Positions 22,882-29,389 of a DNA stretch of 29,389 nucleotides are shown here, one piece after another. How positions within the stretch are numbered: the stretch's first letter is position 1; each line of letters opens with the position of its first letter. Under the pieces are notes generated by a model. That model did no database searches, was not told where the DNA came from, and saw only the letters and a program-made list of their open reading frames with translations. The position numbers and the translations under genes are program-made. Location: the NCBI GenBank assembly GCA_937889225.1, contig CALAST010000072.1, positions 1 to 29,389 on the forward strand, given 5' to 3'. The DNA is from an uncultured Lachnobacterium sp. (GTDB lineage Bacteria > Bacillota > Clostridia > Lachnospirales > Lachnospiraceae).

Positions 22882-23563
22882 GATTTTAATTGTAGAAGAT
22901 GAAGTTGCAATTGCGGATTTGGAGAAAGATTATCTGGAATTAAGCGGATTTGAAGTGGAAATAGAAAATGATGGTATGACAGGTCTTGCAAGAGCCCTTG
23001 CGGAAGAATTTGATTTGTTTATACTGGATTTGATGCTTCCGGGCATTGATGGTTTTGAAATCTGTAAACAGATTCGTGAACGTAAGAATACACCGATTAT
23101 TATGGTATCTGCGAAAAAAGATGATATTGATAAAATCAGAGGGCTTGGTCTTGGGGCAGACGATTATATGACAAAACCATTTTCACCAAGCGAATTGGTA
23201 GCTCGTGTAAAGGCACATCTTGCCCGATATAACAGATTGATTGGCAGCAATATAGTAGAAAATGATACAATCGAAATCCGAGGCATTAAAATTGATAAAA
23301 CCGCACGTCGTGTCTGGATAAATGGTGAGGAAAAACAGTTTACAACAAAAGAATTTGATTTGTTAACATTCCTTGCAGAAAACCCAAATCATGTGTATAC
23401 TAAAGAGGAACTGTTCCGGGAAATCTGGGATATGGAATCTATCGGTGATATTGCTACTGTCACGGTACATATCAAAAAAATCCGTGAAAAAGTAGAAATG
23501 AACACCGCAAAACCGCAGTATATTGAAACTATCTGGGGTGTAGGATATCGATTTAAATTATAA
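22874..23563 (+). CDS. OmpR/PhoB-family response regulator
   Basis: 229 residues. The receiver domain (~1-115) has ILIVEDE with the acidic pocket, phospho-acceptor Asp52 in LDLMLPGIDG, the switch residue in MVSAKK, and Lys101 in DDYMTKPFSPSEL. The winged-helix effector (~129-228) has FTTKEFDLLTFLAENPNHVY and IATVTVHIKKIREKVE, ending IETIWGVGYRFKL. The ATG lies inside the end of the kinase gene, with CAGGAGGTAA as the ribosome site. Expected role: DNA-binding output of the adjacent kinase. Likely targets are the nearby small membrane gene or its own operon, but this is inference. Confidence 0.95.
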   Translation: MSKILIVEDEVAIADLEKDYLELSGFEVEIENDGMTGLARALAEEFDLFILDLMLPGIDGFEICKQIRERKNTPIIMVSAKKDDIDKIRGLGLGADDYMTKPFSPSELVARVKAHLARYNRLIGSNIVENDTIEIRGIKIDKTARRVWINGEEKQFTTKEFDLLTFLAENPNHVYTKEELFREIWDMESIGDIATVTVHIKKIREKVEMNTAKPQYIETIWGVGYRFKL

Positions 23564-23692
23564 ATGACGAAGAAACATAAGAAAGCGGCATGGAAGTTTG
23601 TGCTATGTTATATAGCTTACTGGGAGAATGGGACATATAGATGGGCAAAAAGACAGAGTGCTTTTGATAGTTTCTTGGTTTATAAAATATAG
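23564..23692 (+). CDS. Possible 42-residue ORF after the response regulator
   Basis: An ATG directly follows the regulator stop codon (TAA then ATG) and opens 42 codons to a TAG at 23690-23692. The product begins MTKKHKKAAWKFVLCYIAYW and is basic and aromatic-rich. There is no convincing ribosome site, so translation would have to be coupled to the stop codon upstream. The next gene starts 21 bases after its stop, with its own GGGAG site. It resembles nothing I recognise. It may be a real coupled microprotein or chance. Confidence 0.3.
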   Translation: MTKKHKKAAWKFVLCYIAYWENGTYRWAKRQSAFDSFLVYKI

Positions 23693-23713
23693 AAGGAACA
23701 TGAGGGAGAAAAT

Positions 23714-24052
23714 ATGGAACATATTAAAAAGAAAAAGGGAATGATGCTGTTTATCAGTTTATTGATTTTAGCACCTATGATTTTTGGTGTATTGAATTGG
23801 GGTGCAGTTCCGGCAGAACTATTGACAAACCTTATTTCGGCACAAGGTACTTATATGAAAAAGGAAATCATTGTATTTGTGGTTCCTGTTATATTCTTAG
23901 CCCTTTATTGGATGCTGATGTTTATGGGTGTTGGAAGTGATACGTTCAAAGAAAGACAGAGTGGATTTCAGATTATGATAGCTTATATGTTTTGTCCGCT
24001 GCTTTCTAATTTATGTGCAATTGGAGTGTATCAGAGTGTATTAGGTTTTTAA
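23714..24052 (+). CDS. Small DUF1648-like integral membrane protein
   Basis: 112 residues, ribosome site GAGGGAG. Three hydrophobic segments are visible: ~10-28 (MMLFISLLILAPMIFGVL), ~50-72 (IVFVVPVIFLALYWMLMFMG) and ~88-110 (MIAYMFCPLLSNLCAIGVY). The first segment with the following NWGAVPAELLTN recalls the DUF1648 domain found at the N terminus of SdpI-type proteins, though the usual PxHWxxxG-like motif is weak. It follows the two-component genes on the same strand and ends at a terminator, so it may be part of that operon. Some DUF1648/SdpI proteins give immunity to toxic peptides; that is only a family hint here. Confidence 0.65.
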   Translation: MEHIKKKKGMMLFISLLILAPMIFGVLNWGAVPAELLTNLISAQGTYMKKEIIVFVVPVIFLALYWMLMFMGVGSDTFKERQSGFQIMIAYMFCPLLSNLCAIGVYQSVLGF

Positions 24053-24102
24053 CTGAAATTGCGGAAACGGAATATTTGCTTTACTTTTTGGAAAGAATAA
24101 TG

Positions 24103-24131
24103 GCGACAGATGAGAAAATCTGTCGCTTTTT
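24103..24131 (+). terminator. Terminator of the two-component operon
   Basis: GCGACAGAT (24103-24111), loop GAGAAA and ATCTGTCGC (24118-24126) form a perfect 9-pair stem, followed by TTTTT. It lies 50 bases after the DUF1648-like gene. Confidence 0.9.
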
Positions 24132-24474
24132 CGATTATGTGTTTGAATACTGTTTATTGCTTGCGTTTAAGACAAGAAAATCATGTATGAAAAATAATCC
24201 GAAAAAATACTTGTGTTTTTTGTATACAAAGGTTATGATAGCTATGCGACTTTGTGAAAAAGTTATCAATGTATAAATGATGGTACATGAACAGAAGTGG
24301 TTGACTTTTTTGTGCGATTCATTTATCTTGAACATGAAGTCGTTAACAATCTAAATTTCAATATAAAGTAATATGGCAAAGAAAAGATTCGCAACTTAAC
24401 TTTGCTACTTGCACATAACTGAATAACTGATTTTACGGTTGTTTGGTTAAATTCATATTTCAGGAGGAAACATA
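24132..24474 (+). promoter_or_regulatory. Long regulatory region before pflB with two candidate promoters
   Basis: 343 bases without a credible gene. Promoter 1: TTGTGT (24211-24216), 17 bases, TATGAT (24234-24239). Promoter 2: TTGACT (24301-24306), 17 bases, TATCTT (24324-24329), the better match. Just after promoter 2 is GTTAACAA (about 24342-24349), which matches a half of the Rex redox-repressor site TTGTTAA-N4-TTAACAA; the other half is poor. The ribosome site CAGGAGGAAA precedes pflB. A leader of some 140-230 bases is implied. Confidence 0.6.
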
Positions 24475-26703
24475 ATGCAGAATGCATGGAGAAATTTTCA
24501 GGGAGGAGCCTGGGAGAGAGAAATTAATGTAAGAGACTTTATTCAGAGAAATTATCACCCATATGATGGAGATGCTTCCTTTTTAGTAGGACCAACAGAC
24601 GATACTACAGACCTTTGGAATCAGGTATTAGAGCTTTCCAAACAGGAAAGAGCAGCCGGTGGTGTATTGGATATGGATACGAAGACAATTTCTACCATTA
24701 TTTCCCATGGACCTGGATATTTAAATAAAACAAAAGAAAGAATCGTAGGATTCCAGACAGATAAACCATTCAAACGTGCACTTCAGCCATATGGCGGTAT
24801 TCGTATGGCAATGAAAGCCTGTGAAGACAACGGATATACGGTAGACCCGGAAGTAGTAGAATATTTTACTACACACAGAAAAACACACAATGCAGGTGTA
24901 TTTGATGCGTACACACCGGAAATGAGAGCTTGTCGTTCTTCTCACATCATTACAGGTCTTCCGGATGCATATGGACGTGGACGTATCATCGGTGACTATA
25001 GAAGACCGGCTCTTTATGGTGTAGACCGATTGATTGAAGATAAAAAAGAACAGCTTAACACAACTCGTGTGATTATGTACTCTGATGTAATTCGTGAAAG
25101 AGAAGAATTATCTGAACAGATTCGTGCACTTGAAATGTTAAAGAAACTGGCGAACATTTATGGATGGGACATTAGTAAGCCGGCTACAAATATTTTAGAA
25201 GCAACACAGGCACTTTACTTTGCATATCTTGCAGCAGTAAAAGAACAGAACGGTGCGGCAATGTCATTAGGACGTACTTCTACATTCCTTGACATTTATG
25301 CAGAACGTGACCTTGCAGAAGGCACATTTACAGAAGAACAGATTCAGGAAATTATTGACCAGTTTGTCATGAAACTTCGTCTTGTAAAATTTGCAAGAAC
25401 ACCGGAATACAACGCATTATTCGCAGGTGACCCAACATGGGTAACCGAGTCTATCGGAGGTGTTGGTATAGATGGCAGACATATGGTAACAAAGATGTCT
25501 TACCGTTATTTACACACATTAAACAACATTGGAGCAGCTCCGGAACCAAACTTAACTGTACTTTGGTCTGTAAATTTACCGGAAAACTTCAAGAAATTCT
25601 GTGCAGAAATCTCTATCAAACATTCTGCTGTACAGTATGAAAATGACGATATTATGCGTGTGGTTCATGGCGATGACTATGGTATTGCATGCTGCGTATC
25701 TTCTATGAAGATTGGTAAAGAAATGCAGTTCTTCGGTGCAAGAGCAAACCTTGCAAAATGTTTGCTTTACGCTATCAATGGTGGTGTGGATGAAATTTCA
25801 CGTAAACAGGTAGGTCCGAAATTCCGTCCGATTACTTCAGAATATTTAGATTATGATGAAGTTATGGATGCTTACAAAGCAATGATGAAATGGCTTGCAA
25901 GCGTATATGTAAATGCCCTTAACATCATCCACTATATGCATGACAAATATTCTTATGAAAAATTAGAAATGGCACTTCATGATAAAAAAGTAACCCGTTG
26001 GTTTGCAACAGGTATTGCAGGATTTTCTGTAGTAGCAGACTCCTTATCCGCAATTAAATATGCAAAAGTAAAACCAATCCGTGATAAAGATGGAATTACC
26101 GTTGACTTCGAAATCGAAGGAGACTTCCCGAAATTCGGAAATGATGATGACCGCGTAGACGAAATCGCAAGAGAAGTGCTTCACTTATTTATCGGATATA
26201 TCAAAGGAAACCACACATACCGCGGTGGTATCCAGACAACATCCATCCTTACCATTACTTCTAACGTATCTTATGGTAAAAACACAGGTGCAACTCCTGA
26301 CGGAAGAAAGAAAGGTGTCGCATTTGCTCCGGGTGGAAACCCAATGCATGGACGTGATACAAACGGTGCGATTGCATCTCTTGCATCTGTAGCAAAGATT
26401 CCATTTATGGATTCTCAGGATGGTATTTCCAACACATTTACCATTGTACCGGAAGCATTAGGAAAAACACCGGAAGATGCTCAGAATAACTTAATCGCTA
26501 TGTTAGACGGTTATGTAGAAAAAGGCGGACACCACTTAAACGTAAACGTATTAAATAAAGAAACGTTATTGGATGCACAGAAACATCCGGAACTTTATCC
26601 ACAGCTTACCATTCGTGTATCCGGATATGCGGTAAACTTCATTAAGCTTACAAGAGAACAGCAGAACGAAGTGATTGCAAGAACATTCCATGAAACGATG
26701 TAG
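24475..26703 (+). CDS. pflB: Formate C-acetyltransferase (pyruvate formate-lyase)
   Basis: 742 residues, normal length. It cleaves pyruvate with CoA to acetyl-CoA and formate in anaerobic fermentation, using a glycyl radical. The paired active-site cysteines are C406-C407 in DDYGIACCVSSMKIG. The C-terminal glycyl radical loop is IRVSGYAVNFIKL with Gly717. Other family blocks are ISHGPGYLNKTKERIVGFQT near the start and APEPNLTVLWS around 360. The ribosome site is AGGAGG. The radical must be installed by PflA; no pflA gene follows before the strong terminator. It is transcribed alone, with two candidate promoters upstream. Confidence 0.97.
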   Translation: MQNAWRNFQGGAWEREINVRDFIQRNYHPYDGDASFLVGPTDDTTDLWNQVLELSKQERAAGGVLDMDTKTISTIISHGPGYLNKTKERIVGFQTDKPFKRALQPYGGIRMAMKACEDNGYTVDPEVVEYFTTHRKTHNAGVFDAYTPEMRACRSSHIITGLPDAYGRGRIIGDYRRPALYGVDRLIEDKKEQLNTTRVIMYSDVIREREELSEQIRALEMLKKLANIYGWDISKPATNILEATQALYFAYLAAVKEQNGAAMSLGRTSTFLDIYAERDLAEGTFTEEQIQEIIDQFVMKLRLVKFARTPEYNALFAGDPTWVTESIGGVGIDGRHMVTKMSYRYLHTLNNIGAAPEPNLTVLWSVNLPENFKKFCAEISIKHSAVQYENDDIMRVVHGDDYGIACCVSSMKIGKEMQFFGARANLAKCLLYAINGGVDEISRKQVGPKFRPITSEYLDYDEVMDAYKAMMKWLASVYVNALNIIHYMHDKYSYEKLEMALHDKKVTRWFATGIAGFSVVADSLSAIKYAKVKPIRDKDGITVDFEIEGDFPKFGNDDDRVDEIAREVLHLFIGYIKGNHTYRGGIQTTSILTITSNVSYGKNTGATPDGRKKGVAFAPGGNPMHGRDTNGAIASLASVAKIPFMDSQDGISNTFTIVPEALGKTPEDAQNNLIAMLDGYVEKGGHHLNVNVLNKETLLDAQKHPELYPQLTIRVSGYAVNFIKLTREQQNEVIARTFHETM

Positions 26704-26707
26704 TGGT

Positions 26708-26742
26708 TGAACGCAGACAAGCTACGAAGTAGCCTGCGTTCA
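26708..26742 (+). other. Hairpin directly after pflB
   Basis: TGAACGCAG (26708-26716) and CTGCGTTCA (26734-26742) pair over nine positions, with an inner GCTAC/GTAGC stem around GAA. It starts four bases after the stop codon and lacks a T tract. It may shield the mRNA 3' end, and the true terminator lies farther on. The rest of the 260-base spacer up to 26963 holds only that terminator and AT-rich sequence. Confidence 0.5.
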
Positions 26743-26815
26743 CGAGAAAGTAGCGAAAGCCGATTTCAAATGTCTGCTTTACTATTAAAAAAATCTAACT
26801 TTGGAAATTTAAAGA

Positions 26816-26863
26816 TATCCGACATAATGCAAACTTGTTTGTATTATGTCGGATAGTTTTTTT
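26816..26863 (+). terminator. Strong intrinsic terminator of pflB
   Basis: TATCCGACATAAT (26816-26828) pairs perfectly over 13 positions with ATTATGTCGGATA, around a loop that is itself the palindrome CAAACTTGTTTG. GTTTTTTT follows at 26856-26863. Confidence 0.92.
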
Positions 26864-26963
26864 AGAATTGCTTCATATAAATTTTTACACTTTGTATGGT
26901 TTGCTTATGATTCAGTAGAAAAGCAGATTGCAAATATTTGTTTGATTTTTTAGATACCTTTAA

Positions 26964-27248
26964 TTAAGCTATCAAATAATTTATAGCAGGAAGTTCATGC
27001 AATGTAAATGGGTCAATATCAATACAGTTTGAAACATCTCTATTTCCTGTTAAATCCCATGCTAATGTATCATTTAATACGGTACATGTATCTTTAAATA
27101 TCTGTATATCTTGTAATGGTTTAAATATTTCTCCCTGCAAAACTGTTGTTGCATCATACTCAACTATTTTACCATCATCAAAGAATACTTGTACATGGTA
27201 GTTATCTAATGGAATAACTTGTACTACGATTGGAAAATATTCTTGCAT
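26964..27248 (-). CDS. DUF2442-family protein
   Basis: 94 residues from the ATG at 27248. An upstream in-frame GTG at 27254 touches the ribosome site AGGAGGGG and is rejected for lack of spacing. The protein shows the DUF2442 pattern: VVQVIPLDNYHVQVFFDDGK (~8-27), VEYDATTVLQG, FKPLQDIQIFKDT, and ending around WDLTGNRDVSNCIDIDPFTL. These short proteins are often encoded next to DUF4160 genes. Here a DUF4160 remnant lies 11 bases upstream, so the pair was once an operon. DUF2442/DUF4160 pairs are sometimes discussed as toxin-antitoxin-like, but function is not established. Confidence 0.85.
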   Translation of the reverse strand: MQEYFPIVVQVIPLDNYHVQVFFDDGKIVEYDATTVLQGEIFKPLQDIQIFKDTCTVLNDTLAWDLTGNRDVSNCIDIDPFTLHELPAINYLIA

Positions 27249-27259
27249 AATCACCCCTC

Positions 27260-27421
27260 CTAAATTAAAGGATTAATTCTGTTTAAAGGTTTCATATCTT
27301 TGGTTAATTCCCAATTTTGCATCAATTCGTCTTGATGGATAGTACACCATGCAAGAATAAGTCTTAATTGCTTATTAGGTAATGAACCTTTTATCACTTG
27401 TATATTTACTACGTTATTATT
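27260..27421 (-). pseudogene. 3' remnant of a DUF4160 gene
   Basis: The minus-strand frame ending at a TAG (27260-27262) gives about 54 codons after an in-frame stop at 27422-27424. It contains VIKGSLPNKQLRLILAWCTI, then HQDELMQNWELTKDM and ends NRINPLI, which matches the C-terminal half of DUF4160 proteins (leGxlPnkqlrLvlaW...H.dELxxnWel...IdPL). The N-terminal half, with the expected PHIH-type motif, is missing, and no start codon with a ribosome site is present. An IS607-type element lies immediately upstream, so its insertion, or a deletion linked to it, probably broke the gene. Confidence 0.7.
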
Positions 27422-27469
27422 TTATCTATTATTATGAATTAATATTAAAATTCTTTGATATAAAATATT

Positions 27470-27530
27470 TGTTAGTCAGTATCGTTTATACCATACTTAC
27501 TCTAACCGGGTGTAACGCTACACCCTCTAT
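27470..27530 (-). ncRNA. Putative omega RNA 3' part at the tnpB end
   Basis: TnpB nucleases use a guide RNA made from the transposon end that overlaps the tnpB 3' end. Here, on the minus strand, GGGTGTA and TACACCC form a 7-pair stem with a four-base loop (plus 27508-27525), and AGTAT/ATACT form a second small stem (plus 27478-27497). Both lie at the end of tnpB, with the flanking AT-rich sequence beyond as the would-be guide. Position and structure fit, but no sequence family was matched. Confidence 0.4.
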
Positions 27531-28721
27531 TCCGTCAGCAAACACTTTCGGAAATACTTTTTTCATGATTTGATATGCCCCATTCACATCCGCATTTATC
27601 TTTGTTCCATAATTACTTATAAATAATCCGCGTTTCACTCTGCGTTTTTTATTATAATTACTCTTAATTGGTTCTTCCTCGTCCAAAAAACTTGTTCCAC
27701 TTGTATAACTTTCCTCTGTAAGAATTACATGTAATCCGACAGTCTGTGCTTTATACTGTATCATTTCTATAAATCGCATATGTGGTATTCCCACAAATGA
27801 CTGATTTACATTTTTGCTCATGGACGATTTTTGTTTCCACTCTTTATTATTTCCAATTACAATCGTATGAAAGTTATTCGAAATTGCATAATGGACAAGA
27901 TAACTGCTCGCTTTATGCATATAGTCGTCTATCTTATCATTTCTTTTTCTTGTGATACCATCCATTCGGTTTGTATAATCCCTGCCATTCATTCTTTTCG
28001 CTGTTTCACGATAATGCGATAGTTGTTTGTTGTAATATTTATTGATTGATTTCAGACCTTTACCGTTTATTATCACAGGGTTCAGACCTGCATTATTTAC
28101 AACGGTTGCTAAGTTATCCAAACCAATATCCATACTCAAATACCTTCCATTATCTTCTAACGCTACATCTGGAATTTCTATATTATAAACAACTTCTATT
28201 GTGAATGATTGGAAACCTGGAATCACTCTTACTTGCTGAAAAGAAACAAAATTTTCTAATTCTACAAATCTTGGTTTCACTGTAAATCCTTGAAACGCCT
28301 GTGGAAAATTCAGCATATCCTCTCTTAGTTTTACATTTTGATTGGTCAGTATTAAGATGTGTTTTCCATTTTTCGGCTTATATTTCGGCAGTTTCGGTCT
28401 GCCTAAATAGTTCTCTTTATGTGCTGACCAGTCTTTTATAGCTTTAAAAAATGATTTCCAATCCTTTTCCAATAAACGCAATGTCTGCTGGGCAGACTGT
28501 GCTGTCGGCATCTGTTTGTAATCATCAAATTCCATATCTGCTTTCAGAATCTTGTCTAATTCTCCGTAACGAAGCCATTTGTTATTTTTCATAAATTCTT
28601 CTCGAACTAGAAAATTGGCATGATTATAGAGGTTCTTTGATTTATGGGTAAAATCACAGAGCATAGGATAGTATTCATTATTCTGTTTTATCCGATGTTT
28701 TTCCACTCTCTGAACAATCAT
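27486..28721 (-). CDS. tnpB: IS607-type TnpB RNA-guided nuclease
   Basis: 411 residues; start at 28721 with AGAGGAAA upstream, overlapping the tnpA 3' end by 44 bases in another frame. The N-terminal helical and wedge part (~1-190) has YGELDKILK, MPTAQSAQQTLRLLEKDWKS and LGRPKLPKYKPK, usual in TnpB. RuvC-I is SMDIGLDNLATVV with Asp198. RuvC-III is INADVNGAYQIMKKV with Asp378. At the expected RuvC-II site the sequence is TIVIGNNKEWKQ, with Gly290-Asn291 where a Glu is usual; a conserved-looking LTEESYTS with Glu336-Glu337 lies about 46 residues on. The only cysteine I see is Cys22, so the CxxC zinc ribbon is absent. Likely active as a guide-RNA-dependent DNA nuclease that helps keep the element, but activity is inferred. 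Confidence 0.9.
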   Translation of the reverse strand: MIVQRVEKHRIKQNNEYYPMLCDFTHKSKNLYNHANFLVREEFMKNNKWLRYGELDKILKADMEFDDYKQMPTAQSAQQTLRLLEKDWKSFFKAIKDWSAHKENYLGRPKLPKYKPKNGKHILILTNQNVKLREDMLNFPQAFQGFTVKPRFVELENFVSFQQVRVIPGFQSFTIEVVYNIEIPDVALEDNGRYLSMDIGLDNLATVVNNAGLNPVIINGKGLKSINKYYNKQLSHYRETAKRMNGRDYTNRMDGITRKRNDKIDDYMHKASSYLVHYAISNNFHTIVIGNNKEWKQKSSMSKNVNQSFVGIPHMRFIEMIQYKAQTVGLHVILTEESYTSGTSFLDEEEPIKSNYNKKRRVKRGLFISNYGTKINADVNGAYQIMKKVFPKVFADGIEGVALHPVRVSMV

Positions 28722-29307
28722 TTTCCTCTAAAATCTCCTTGATTTTCTTTGCTTTTCGCTTGCTGTATAATTTCATGGAGTAACAATGCAATAAACTCAC
28801 AATCTCCTCAAACAGTTCTTCACTATCCAGCTTTTCGGAACCGACTTCGCTGATGACTACGATTTCACAGCCATATTTTTTGAACAGATAGGTAAACAGT
28901 TCAAAACCAACTCTGGAAAGTCTGTCTTTGTACGTAATAATTACTCTATTGACTTTGCCTGCAAGAATTTCATCCAGCATATCAAAAAACTGATTTCGTT
29001 TTTCAAAACTGATTCCACTTGCAATATCTTGATAAATACCATGAATGATATATCCGTTTTGAAAACAGAAATTTTTCAGTAACTGCACTTGATGTTCAAG
29101 GTCTTTCTTTTGTTTTGCTGTGGAAACCCTTGCATAAAGATATGTTTTTCTTTCAATGTCTTTGTTTAGCATTTTATAAACACTGTCAGCATCATAATCA
29201 TATCTGCCATTTCCTTTCACAGTTACTTTTAATTTTCCTTCTTTCACATATTTCGTAAGAGTTTGTCTTGTGATTTGAAGCACTCTCAATACTTCTTTTG
29301 CTGTCAT
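28678..29307 (-). CDS. tnpA: IS607-family serine recombinase transposase TnpA
   Basis: 209 residues, usual length. Residues ~1-50 form a MerR-like helix-turn-helix (MTAKEVLRVLQITRQTLTKY, then VKEGKLKVTVKGNGRYDYD). Residues ~55-190 form the serine-recombinase catalytic domain, with the nucleophile in YLYARVSTAKQKKDLEHQ, then IYQDIASGISFEKRNQFFDM and VIITYKDRLSRVGFELF with the catalytic DRLSR arginines. IS607 TnpA forms a circular intermediate and inserts with little site preference. The start at 29307 has GAAGGTGAT upstream. tnpB follows with a 44-base overlap. Confidence 0.94.
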   Translation of the reverse strand: MTAKEVLRVLQITRQTLTKYVKEGKLKVTVKGNGRYDYDADSVYKMLNKDIERKTYLYARVSTAKQKKDLEHQVQLLKNFCFQNGYIIHGIYQDIASGISFEKRNQFFDMLDEILAGKVNRVIITYKDRLSRVGFELFTYLFKKYGCEIVVISEVGSEKLDSEELFEEIVSLLHCYSMKLYSKRKAKKIKEILEENDCSESGKTSDKTE

Positions 29308-29365
29308 TACATATCACCTTCTTTCCGAATTAATTGAGGATATTTCATAATTCAAAATGCCTTAT

Positions 29366-29374
29366 TGTGGATAA
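29366..29374 (-). promoter_or_regulatory. Isolated perfect DnaA box upstream of tnpA
   Basis: TTATCCACA on the minus strand, 58 bases upstream of the tnpA start, close to the window edge. It is in or near the left end of the IS607 element. A single 9-mer of this kind can occur by chance. Confidence 0.35.
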
Positions 29375-29389
29375 CTTCCCGATTTTTTC

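Larger units (their letters stand above)
27470..29389 (-). mobile_element. IS607-family element (TnpA serine recombinase and TnpB), right part may exceed window
   Basis: Two overlapping minus-strand genes, a MerR-like/serine-recombinase TnpA followed by TnpB, are the defining content of IS607-type elements. These usually leave no target duplication and have no terminal inverted repeats, so the ends cannot be read off directly. The tnpB-side end is probably near 27470, just past the hairpins at the tnpB 3' end. The tnpA-side end lies at or beyond 29389. Both genes are open and look intact, suggesting a recent or active copy. Confidence 0.8.

Noticed and set aside
24013..24276. 87-residue plus-strand ORF overlapping the DUF1648-like gene
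   Set aside because: It starts inside that gene without a ribosome site and runs through the terminator hairpin at 24103-24131. The sequence has no recognisable pattern.
24328..24349. Complete Rex operator before pflB
   Set aside because: Only the right half (TTAACAA) matches. The left half at the proper four-base spacing is poor, so it is kept only as a half-site.
27382..27573. 63-residue plus-strand ORF at the tnpB end
   Set aside because: It covers the DUF4160 remnant junction and the tnpB 3' end in the wrong orientation, with no ribosome site.
1..29389. tRNA, rRNA, CRISPR-Cas or prophage genes
   Set aside because: Nothing on either strand resembled these. Apart from the IS607-type element the window reads as ordinary chromosomal core.

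Overview
The window looks like a core-genome stretch from an AT-rich, low-GC Gram-positive anaerobe, most probably a clostridium of the Lachnospiraceae type. The reasons are the gene set and order (ribosomal alpha-operon tail, spoVG, pth, mfd, a PrsA-like lipoprotein, murA, metK behind a SAM riboswitch, pyruvate formate-lyase), a double-DnaD-domain replication protein next to a DnaC/DnaI-type loader, strong GGAGG ribosome sites and sigma-A type promoters. This assignment is inferred from gene content and style. No rRNA or tRNA is present to confirm it.

Layout. 1-3360: end of the ribosomal alpha operon (rpsM 3' end, rpsK, rpsD, rpoA, rplQ), unusually loosely packed, closed by a terminator. 3483-6440: a large membrane sensor with two extracellular solute-binding modules, a degenerate GGDEF domain and an apparently intact EAL c-di-GMP phosphodiesterase. 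6535-11720, minus strand: a divergent PRPP synthetase, the dnaC-like and dnaD-like replication genes, and murC. Three perfect DnaA boxes lie between murC and dnaD, just upstream of the dnaD promoter. 11902-19453, plus strand: spoVG, pth, mfd, PrsA-like foldase and murA, separated by palindrome-rich spacers. 19459-21199: promoter, SAM-I riboswitch, intrinsic terminator, metK and a small DUF6440-like gene. 21291-24131: a two-component system (kinase and OmpR-type regulator overlapping by 8 bases), a possible 42-codon ORF and a small DUF1648-like membrane protein. 24211-26863: pflB with two candidate promoters and a strong terminator, without an adjacent pflA. 26964 to the end, minus strand: a DUF2442 gene, the 3' remnant of a DUF4160 gene, and an IS607-type element (serine recombinase TnpA plus TnpB) that runs to the window edge.

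How the parts fit. Most of the window is housekeeping: translation, transcription-repair coupling, peptidoglycan precursor synthesis (murC, murA), replication initiation, SAM supply and fermentation. The signals I consider most worth a second look are: the DnaA-box cluster that could tie the helicase-loader operon to DnaA; the TnpB that has no cysteine zinc ribbon and seems to have a displaced catalytic glutamate; a family of hairpins with a GCAAG/GTAAG loop in three intergenic spacers; an exact 45-base tandem repeat in the dnaD linker; and a terminator placed directly against the pth ribosome site.
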